Source of the DNA: JAAFJU01 sp043764895
GTDB lineage: Bacteria; Cyanobacteriota; Cyanobacteriia; Leptolyngbyales; Leptolyngbyaceae
Assembly (NCBI GenBank): GCA_043764895.1
Contig: JAYUJY010000102.1
Coordinates: 1 to 28,949 of the forward strand
DNA length: 28,949 nt
Direction of reading: 5' to 3'
Every line of letters starts with the position of its first letter. Position 1 is the first letter of the stretch. The notes under the pieces are model-generated. The model worked only from the letters and a program-made list of their open reading frames with translations. It was not told where the DNA came from and did not search any database. The position numbers and the translations under genes were made by a program. Below are positions 23,942 through 28,949 of the stretch, in pieces.

Positions 23942-25264
23942 ATGGAAAAACAACTGGAAAAGAAACGATGGGCGATCGTCGGAGGTGGCATTCTGGGCAT
24001 GACGCTGGCTCTCCGTCTGGCGCAGCAAGGCAAACAGGTCACTCTTTTTGAAGCGGCTCCTAGTCTTGGCGGACTGGCGGATGCATGGCAACTGGGGGAC
24101 ATCACCTGGGATCGTCACTATCACGTAACGCTGTTGTCTGATATGGCGCTGCGGAAAATTTTAGAAGAATTACAACTGTTGGACGAAATGAACTGGGTTG
24201 AGACCAAGACAGGGTTTTACAGTGATGCAAAACTGTTCTCGGTATCAACAAGCGTTGAGTTTTTGCAGTTTCCGGGCATGAAGCTCATCAATAAATTGCG
24301 ATTGGGATTCACAATTTTTTATTGTTCTAAAATTAACGACTGGCGGAAGTTAGAAAAAATTCTCTCGACCGACTGGCTCCGAAAACTTTCGGGCGATCGA
24401 GCCTTCACTAAAATTTGGCTTCCTCTGCTGCGATCGAAGCTTGGGGATAACTACAACAAAGCGTCTGCCTCATTTATTTGGGCGATTATTGCGCGGATGT
24501 ATGCCGCAAGGCGCACGGGTTTAAAAAAGGAAATGTTTGGGTACTTGGGGGGCGGGTACGATCGGTTACTTCACCAATGGACCGACAAGTTAGTTCATGA
24601 GGGCGTCGAGATTCAGACCGGACACCGCGTCGAAAAGGTATCTCACAACGGTAACGACGCCGAAATCAGCTTTACGAATGGCTACAGCGATCGCTTTGAT
24701 AACGTCATCCTCACCGTGGCGTCTCCCATCGCCGCACGAGTCTGTCCGCAGTTGACCACTCAAGAACGATCGCTCCTCAATGGCATCGAATACCAGGGTA
24801 TTGTTTGCGCGTCGCTGCTGCTTAAAAAACCGCTGGCGCACTATTACGTGACCAACATTACGGATACTTGGGTGCCCTTTACGGGGGTGATTGAGATGAC
24901 GGCATTGGTCAATCGATCGGAATTTGGGGGGTTGAGTTTGGTGTACTTACCCAAGTATGTGCCGCCGGACGATCCTATTTTTGAGGAGTCAGATGAGTCG
25001 ATTCAGGACCGATTTTTAGCGGCGCTGGTGCAGATGTATCCCAAGTTCGATCGCAGCGATGTAGTGGAGTTTAAAGTATCCAGGGTCCGTCAGGTGTTTG
25101 CAATTTCGACGCTTAACTACTCTCAGCGTTTGCCTGCTGTCGAAACGTCACTTCCCGGCGTGCGGATTCTCAACTCTGCTCATATCTTAAATGGAACTTT
25201 AAATGTGAATGAAACTATTCTCTTAGCGGAACGAGCGGCAGTTGGCTTTGCATCCCAAGCTTAA
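23942..25264 (+). CDS. FAD-dependent amine oxidase/UGM-like oxidoreductase
   Basis: A 440-residue flavoprotein. The N-terminal dinucleotide fold reads AIVGGGILGM (Gly14, Gly16, Gly19), and E37 in TLFEAAPSLGGLAD binds the ADP ribose. A conserved WDRHYH follows at about 59-64. A C-terminal FAD segment is near GVRILNSAHILNGTLNVNE. This branch is usually annotated as protoporphyrinogen-oxidase- or UDP-galactopyranose-mutase-like, and it recurs in bacterial glycan clusters without a known reaction. Here it sits between the acetyltransferase and the polysaccharide deacetylase, so oxidation or rearrangement of a sugar or lipid-linked sugar is the best guess. The start at 23942 lacks a strong ribosome site. 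Haem synthesis seems unlikely from the context. Confidence 0.85.
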   Translation: MEKQLEKKRWAIVGGGILGMTLALRLAQQGKQVTLFEAAPSLGGLADAWQLGDITWDRHYHVTLLSDMALRKILEELQLLDEMNWVETKTGFYSDAKLFSVSTSVEFLQFPGMKLINKLRLGFTIFYCSKINDWRKLEKILSTDWLRKLSGDRAFTKIWLPLLRSKLGDNYNKASASFIWAIIARMYAARRTGLKKEMFGYLGGGYDRLLHQWTDKLVHEGVEIQTGHRVEKVSHNGNDAEISFTNGYSDRFDNVILTVASPIAARVCPQLTTQERSLLNGIEYQGIVCASLLLKKPLAHYYVTNITDTWVPFTGVIEMTALVNRSEFGGLSLVYLPKYVPPDDPIFEESDESIQDRFLAALVQMYPKFDRSDVVEFKVSRVRQVFAISTLNYSQRLPAVETSLPGVRILNSAHILNGTLNVNETILLAERAAVGFASQA

Positions 25265-25316
25265 GCAACTATTTTTTGAATCTCAAACTCCACCTTAATC
25301 CTCTGGCACAAAACTC

Positions 25317-26309
25317 ATGACACACTCTCGCAGAAAACCCCTCGCAAGCCTTTCTTTGGATCTCGACAATCAATGGTCCTACATGAAAACCCATGGTGAT
25401 GAAGGGTGGGAAGAGATGCCAACCTATCTTCCTGTTCTCATCCCTCGCGTGGTGGATGTTATGAAGGATCTGAATTTAAAAATCACGTTCTTCATCGTCG
25501 GACAAGATGCAGTATTAGAAAAAAATGCTGAGGCGTTGCGTTTGATTACAGCGGCAGGTCATGATGTGGGCAATCACTCCTTTCATCATGAACCCTGGCT
25601 CCATCTCTACACGGAGCAACAAGTCGAAGATGAAATTGCCAATGCTGAAAATGCGATCGTTAAAGTCACTGGCAAGCGTCCAGTTTGCTTCCGAGGACCG
25701 GGTTTCAGTATTTCTCAAACGGTGTTAAAAGTGCTGTCTCGTCGCGGCTATATCTGTGATGCTTCGACCTTCCCAACCTTCCTTGGACCGTTGGCGCGGG
25801 CGTATTACTTTATGACGAGTAATCTAGATAAAAAAGAATTAGATTTACGAAAAGCACTCTTTGGGAAGATGACAGATGGGTTACGTCCCTTGAAGCCCTA
25901 CCGTCTTAATCTTGATCCCCAGGATACTCAGCTTGTGGAAATTCCAGTGACCACGATGCCGATCGTAAAGATACCTATTCACGTTAGCTATCTTCTCTAT
26001 CTTGGAGTATTTTCGCCATTCTTAGCCTTGTTGTACTTTAGAGTAGCGGTTCTGATGTGTCGTCTGATGGGCGTACAGTTGTCGTTACTGTTACATCCGT
26101 TAGACTTTATGGGTTGTGATGATGTTCCAGAACTTGCATTTTTTCCGGCCATGAATCTTCCCAGTCACCGTAAGGTGAAAATGGTTAATCGTATTTTGCG
26201 CATCTTCATGAAGCATTACACGGTCTTGAGCCTTCAGCAGCACGCTGAAGAATTAAGACAGGTTCGGAAGCTTCCTCTTGTTGCGCCGAGTTCTATTGCC
26301 CTCACTTAA
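25317..26309 (+). CDS. Polysaccharide deacetylase (NodB/CE4 family)
   Basis: A 330-residue metal-dependent deacetylase that removes N- or O-acetyl groups from sugar polymers or lipid-linked saccharides. The catalytic Asp pair is in SLSLDLDNQ (D15, D17). The metal-binding HSFHH is at 87-91 within GHDVGNHSFHH, and FRGPGFS provides the groove residues. After the NodB domain there is a hydrophobic stretch (SYLLYLGVFSPFLALLYF) that could associate with the membrane. There is no N-terminal signal peptide, so it likely acts on a cytoplasmic or membrane-attached intermediate rather than a secreted polymer. It follows the flavoprotein by 52 bases in the same direction. Confidence 0.92.
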   Translation: MTHSRRKPLASLSLDLDNQWSYMKTHGDEGWEEMPTYLPVLIPRVVDVMKDLNLKITFFIVGQDAVLEKNAEALRLITAAGHDVGNHSFHHEPWLHLYTEQQVEDEIANAENAIVKVTGKRPVCFRGPGFSISQTVLKVLSRRGYICDASTFPTFLGPLARAYYFMTSNLDKKELDLRKALFGKMTDGLRPLKPYRLNLDPQDTQLVEIPVTTMPIVKIPIHVSYLLYLGVFSPFLALLYFRVAVLMCRLMGVQLSLLLHPLDFMGCDDVPELAFFPAMNLPSHRKVKMVNRILRIFMKHYTVLSLQQHAEELRQVRKLPLVAPSSIALT

Positions 26310-26368
26310 CCGCTGAATTTGTCAGGCGTCTATTTACCGTTGTTGATCACTCTTTAAGGGAGGCTGCA

Positions 26369-27181
26369 ATGGTTGAATTAAAAGCGCACAAATCAGGTCA
26401 TAAACGACAAGCCGATGGAATTTCTCCCGCTTGTCGTTTGTCGTTTTTAGGGACGGAGATTAATAATGTAACGCTCAATGGATTTTTGGCAGAATTAAAG
26501 ACGGGGTTTATCGTCACGCCCAACGTGAATCATATTCTGCTCATCCGCCGCGATCGTGACTTTCGAGCTGCGTATCAATCGGCAGATTACAGACTTTGTG
26601 ATAGCCAGATTTTGCGCTATGCGGCACATATTCTCGGAACCCCCATTCGGGAAAAATTGTCCGGGTCAGATTTTCTGCCTGTCTTCTACCGATATCACGC
26701 GGACAACCCAGAGATGCGAATCTTCCTGCTCGGTGCCCCAGAGGGTGTGGGCGTGCGTGCTCAGCAGGAAATCAACCGCAAGGTCAATCGATCGATGGTC
26801 GTCGATACTTACTCGCCGCCCTTAGGGTTTGAGTTTGACTCGGATGAAGGCGATCGCATCTGTGAACGGATTCGGCGATCGGGCGCAACGGTGTTGGTGC
26901 TGGGGTTAGGTTCGCCCAAACAAGAAAAATGGTTTCATGAGTACCGCGATCGGATGCCCAGTACGCTGAAGCTAACCTTTGCGTTTGGCTGTGTAATAGA
27001 CCTTGAAGCCGGATACAAGCCTCGATCGCCCCAGATGCTGAATGCCATCGGTCTGGAGTGGGTGGTGCGTCTTATTCGAGAGCCGAGACGGCTTGGACGA
27101 CGGTATCTAATGGATATTGTCCCCTTTATCCAAGTGCTCTGGCAAGAACTCCGGACCCGGAAACGCTCAAACCTTACTTAA
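26369..27181 (+). CDS. WecG/TagA/CpsF-family glycosyltransferase (GT26)
   Basis: A 270-residue enzyme that adds the second sugar to an undecaprenyl-diphosphate-linked saccharide; E. coli WecG moves ManNAcA and TagA moves ManNAc. Signatures: TPNVNH at 50-55, a CDSQILRYAAH helix, FLLGAPEGVG, LGLGSPKQEKW and the C-terminal GLEWVVRLIREPRRLGRRYL that holds it to the membrane. AAGGGAGG precedes the ATG. As the last gene of the glycan block it fits a pathway in which the phosphoglycosyl transferase (127-798, or another) places the first sugar and this enzyme adds the amino sugar made by the upstream genes. That link is inference. A perfect hairpin follows. Confidence 0.95.
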   Translation: MVELKAHKSGHKRQADGISPACRLSFLGTEINNVTLNGFLAELKTGFIVTPNVNHILLIRRDRDFRAAYQSADYRLCDSQILRYAAHILGTPIREKLSGSDFLPVFYRYHADNPEMRIFLLGAPEGVGVRAQQEINRKVNRSMVVDTYSPPLGFEFDSDEGDRICERIRRSGATVLVLGLGSPKQEKWFHEYRDRMPSTLKLTFAFGCVIDLEAGYKPRSPQMLNAIGLEWVVRLIREPRRLGRRYLMDIVPFIQVLWQELRTRKRSNLT

Positions 27182-27251
27182 TATTTATATTTTGTAAGGT
27201 CACTTGATGGTTTCTTGATAGTTTCTTAATCGTGGCTTCCGTATTTACGAC

Positions 27252-27285
27252 GAACCCCAGCTTCTATTTCTAGGAGCTGGGGTTC
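27252..27285. terminator. Perfect 11-bp hairpin between convergent genes
   Basis: GAACCCCAGCT (27252-27262) pairs exactly with AGCTGGGGTTC (27275-27285) around a 12-base loop. It lies between the GT26 gene (plus) and a small secreted-protein gene (minus), so it can act on both strands. T-rich but interrupted sequence follows on the plus strand. Confidence 0.75.
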
Positions 27286-27316
27286 TCTAAGTATTTCTTG
27301 AATAAAATAGCCTGAG

Positions 27317-27673
27317 TTATTGCTGGGGCTGACGGTCCTCAGGATAGATGGGATACGACGGCATTGTGCTGTTTGAATTGAGGTTTTGCGGATCGGGTTT
27401 TGCTTTCGTTCCGCACAGTTTACTTAAGTCCATGAAAGTCCCATCCGATCGTTCAATAAAACAAATTGGTCGATCGCGACCCGAAGGCGCACTATAGCTG
27501 GGAGCAGAATAAACGTAGCTGACAAGTTTAGGGAAGATGCGGGCCGAGCGATCGCATTTTCTGGCGTTTTGAACGGCGCTTTTGACGCTAGTTTTAGCTT
27601 GGGCGCTGTGGGCGTCGATGAGGGGAAGGGTAACGGCAAGGGTTGCGCTGAAGAGGGCTAAGGATTTCATCAT
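27317..27673 (-). CDS. Small secreted protein of unknown function
   Basis: About 118 residues. The N-terminus is a signal peptide (MMKSLALFSATLAVTLPLID followed by AHSAQA), with probable cleavage after AQA. The mature part is short and basic. It contains two Cys in the pattern RPICFIERSDG...DLSKLCG, which could form a disulfide; short cyanobacterial secreted proteins with an (M/V)(D/N)LS.LCG ending of this sort are familiar, but I know of no assigned function. A Pro/Asn/Ser/Gln-rich tail ends the protein. I use ATG 27673, preceded by GGAACCC; an upstream start at 27706 would put polar residues before the signal peptide. It stands alone, convergent with the glycan block. Confidence 0.75.
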   Translation of the reverse strand: MMKSLALFSATLAVTLPLIDAHSAQAKTSVKSAVQNARKCDRSARIFPKLVSYVYSAPSYSAPSGRDRPICFIERSDGTFMDLSKLCGTKAKPDPQNLNSNSTMPSYPIYPEDRQPQQ

Positions 27674-27798
27674 AAGGGTTCCGGTATGATGAGTCGAAGG
27701 TGGCATTCATCTAGTTAACGCTTTTTAGTCGTCAAGCTTTATCTGGCGTGAGGCGTAGGGCGCAGGGTCGATCGGGCATAGATTTAGGATATGGGTGA

Positions 27799-28413
27799 AT
27801 GATGAGCAGCGTTACAATACTTATTTTGGCGGGTGGAATGAGTCACCGGATGGGAAAAGATAAAGCAAGGCTAGTTGTTTTAGAGTTTCCGTTGTTGACT
27901 CAAATCTGTAGGGTTGGTTTATCGGTTAGTCATCACGTTTATGTTGTGGCAGGAGCCGATCGAGATTATTCTGATATTGTGCCGAGTGATTGCGAACGGA
28001 TGGTCGATCTTGTGTTGGAAGGACCGCTTGTAGCGTTGTCTCATGCAATGACCAATCTGCTCTCTCAGTCTCCAAATGGGGTGAACAATGAGTGGGTGTT
28101 GGTGTTAGCGTGTGATTTGCCAAAGCTGTCGGTGGTTGCGGTGGGGAATTGGGTTGAGCGATTGCCGACGTTGCCAGATGGGACGATCGCTTATTTGCCC
28201 AGGTCTGAAAAGGGTTGGGAACCGCTCTGTGGGTTTTATCATGTCAGTGCAGCGCCACTCTTGGAGGACTTTGTAGCATCGGGCGATCGATCGTTTCAGC
28301 GCTGGCTCATGCAGGAATCGGTTGCGCCGTTTGTAAGAGAGTTAGAATGGGACGATCGGCAAGTGTTTTTGAATTGCAATACGGTGAGTGATCTTGAACG
28401 ATCGTGCAGGTAA
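27799..28413 (+). CDS. mobA: Molybdenum cofactor guanylyltransferase
   Basis: A 204-residue cytoplasmic nucleotidyltransferase that joins GMP to molybdopterin to form the dinucleotide cofactor used by nitrate reductase-type enzymes. The GTP-binding signature LILAGGMSHRMGKDKARL is at about 8-25. LACDLPKL carries the metal-binding Asp, EPLCGFYH matches the family's EPL segment, and FLNCNTVSDLE replaces the usual N(I)NTPEDL. The divergence in the last motif is mild. There are two ATG codons in a row (27799 and 27802). The gene is divergent from the small secreted-protein gene. No other molybdenum gene is adjacent; the MoaD-like protein at 5962 is the only possible relation in the window. Confidence 0.9.
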   Translation: MMSSVTILILAGGMSHRMGKDKARLVVLEFPLLTQICRVGLSVSHHVYVVAGADRDYSDIVPSDCERMVDLVLEGPLVALSHAMTNLLSQSPNGVNNEWVLVLACDLPKLSVVAVGNWVERLPTLPDGTIAYLPRSEKGWEPLCGFYHVSAAPLLEDFVASGDRSFQRWLMQESVAPFVRELEWDDRQVFLNCNTVSDLERSCR

Positions 28414-28949
28414 AGAGATGGAGAAGTCTTGGATCATGATGTTCAGGAAAAAGTATTAGCGGCTCGGGTTTATCGATCGACGGGGACGCCTCTAATTCTG
28501 GTTTCTATTCTGCAACTAGAAGTCATTGAGTGTTCAGTGCCGATCGATGGGATTGGCGCTGAAGCAAGTTCAATGATCGATCGCGCGCGCCTCAACGATC
28601 GTATTTCCCGTCGCACGGACGAAGGCTCAAGGATGCTGAGGGATGGGCGATCAGTTGTGTTCTCGGCGCTTGGATCGAACAGCAGCAGACGATTCACTAT
28701 TACCATTATGATAACTTTTCAGCTTTTTCAATGTTTTATTCACTTCTTTGATTTGAAAAATCCAGTCGTCATCCTGTTCATCCTTAAGCTTTTTTCGGAA
28801 GGTATCTAGAGCAGAAATTATAGATTGCTTGTCGATTATAGAAGAATCTGCAGGCGTTGCTGAAAATAGGTATGAATAATTTTATTTTCCAAACTAGGAC
28901 TTAAGCTAGATGAACTTTCTAAGAACTTGGTTTGATAGATTCATACCTA
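28414..28949. other. Right-edge region without a convincing gene
   Basis: The 536 bases after mobA have no frame with a recognisable product and a good start. A minus-strand stretch that is open from about 28881 down to TGA at 28651 reads as a plausible helical, Lys/Asp-rich peptide (for example ALDTFRKKLKDEQDDDWIFQ) but has no start codon before its middle. It could be the remnant of a gene. An 11-base inverted repeat spans the very end of the window (listed separately). Confidence 0.4.
28867..28949. repeat. 11-base perfect inverted repeat at the window edge
   Basis: TAGGTATGAAT (28867-28877) and ATTCATACCTA (28939-28949) are exact reverse complements 61 bases apart. The enclosed sequence is AT-rich and has stops in all minus-strand frames. 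It may be a small mobile or folding element; the window ends exactly at the outer base, so its full extent is not visible. Confidence 0.55.

Noticed and set aside
23942..25264. Assignment of the flavoprotein as protoporphyrinogen oxidase (haem synthesis)
   Set aside because: Only the general FAD fold is shared and the gene is embedded in a glycan cassette.
28470..28706. Minus-strand frame of 78 codons
   Set aside because: Composition (Arg/Ser/Ile-rich from CGATCG-rich DNA) looks like a chance frame; no start signal and no family resemblance.
28429..28809. Plus-strand frame of 126 codons after mobA
   Set aside because: TTG start without a ribosome site, no recognisable domain, and a hydrophobic low-complexity end over AT-rich DNA; a competing open frame lies on the other strand.

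Overview
The window looks like a cyanobacterial chromosome segment. It is rich in CGATCG and contains complete HIP1 palindromes (GCGATCGC, for example at 4596, 6098, 6833 and 12513). It also encodes cyanobacterial-type proteins: a zinc-ribbon/kinase/WD40 protein, a ThrC-like enzyme beside a MoaD/ThiS-like carrier, and a CobW GTPase with a His-rich loop. The species cannot be named from the sequence. I found no tRNA, rRNA, CRISPR array or transposase gene.

Layout. (1) 1-3554: one copy of a small dispersed inverted repeat, a phosphoglycosyl transferase that would start lipid-linked glycan assembly, and a secreted parallel beta-helix gene inactivated by two in-frame stops and a frameshift. (2) 3551-5800: a Ser/Thr protein kinase with a seven-bladed WD40 propeller. 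(3) 5962-8023: a ThrC-like PLP enzyme between two small ubiquitin-like sulfur-carrier proteins, one of which runs two residues past its Gly-Gly. A second copy of the inverted repeat and a good terminator follow. (4) 8389-11234: a translationally coupled TldD/TldE (PmbA) protease pair. (5) 11706-15671: cysteinyl-tRNA synthetase, divergent from a CobW-family metallochaperone GTPase followed by a thioredoxin-like [2Fe-2S] protein, then a convergent CpdA-like phosphodiesterase. (6) 16157-19012: glycosyltransferases in decay. A GT4 gene has a one-base frameshift and an internal deletion, a GT2 is nearly intact, and a PIG-V-like mannosyltransferase has lost its N-terminal part. (7) 19440-27181: an all-plus-strand glycan block with a membrane-anchored GT2, DegT-type sugar aminotransferase, Gfo/Idh/MocA oxidoreductase, hexapeptide N-acetyltransferase with a C-terminal Cys cluster, FAD oxidoreductase, polysaccharide deacetylase and a WecG/TagA/CpsF glycosyltransferase, closed by a perfect hairpin. 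(8) 27317-28413: a small secreted cyanobacterial protein and MobA, then about 540 bases without a convincing gene.

How the parts fit. Genes at both ends of the window serve surface-polysaccharide production: the initiating transferase, amino-sugar formation by an oxidoreductase/aminotransferase/acetyltransferase trio, transfer by GT2 and GT26 enzymes, and later deacetylation. Three further glycan genes are broken, so the strain has probably changed its surface polymer. The middle is mostly housekeeping. The two observations most worth following are the PLP enzyme flanked by two sulfur carriers, a possible protein-thiocarboxylate route to a sulfur amino acid, and the seven-gene glycan cassette, whose sugar product I cannot assign.
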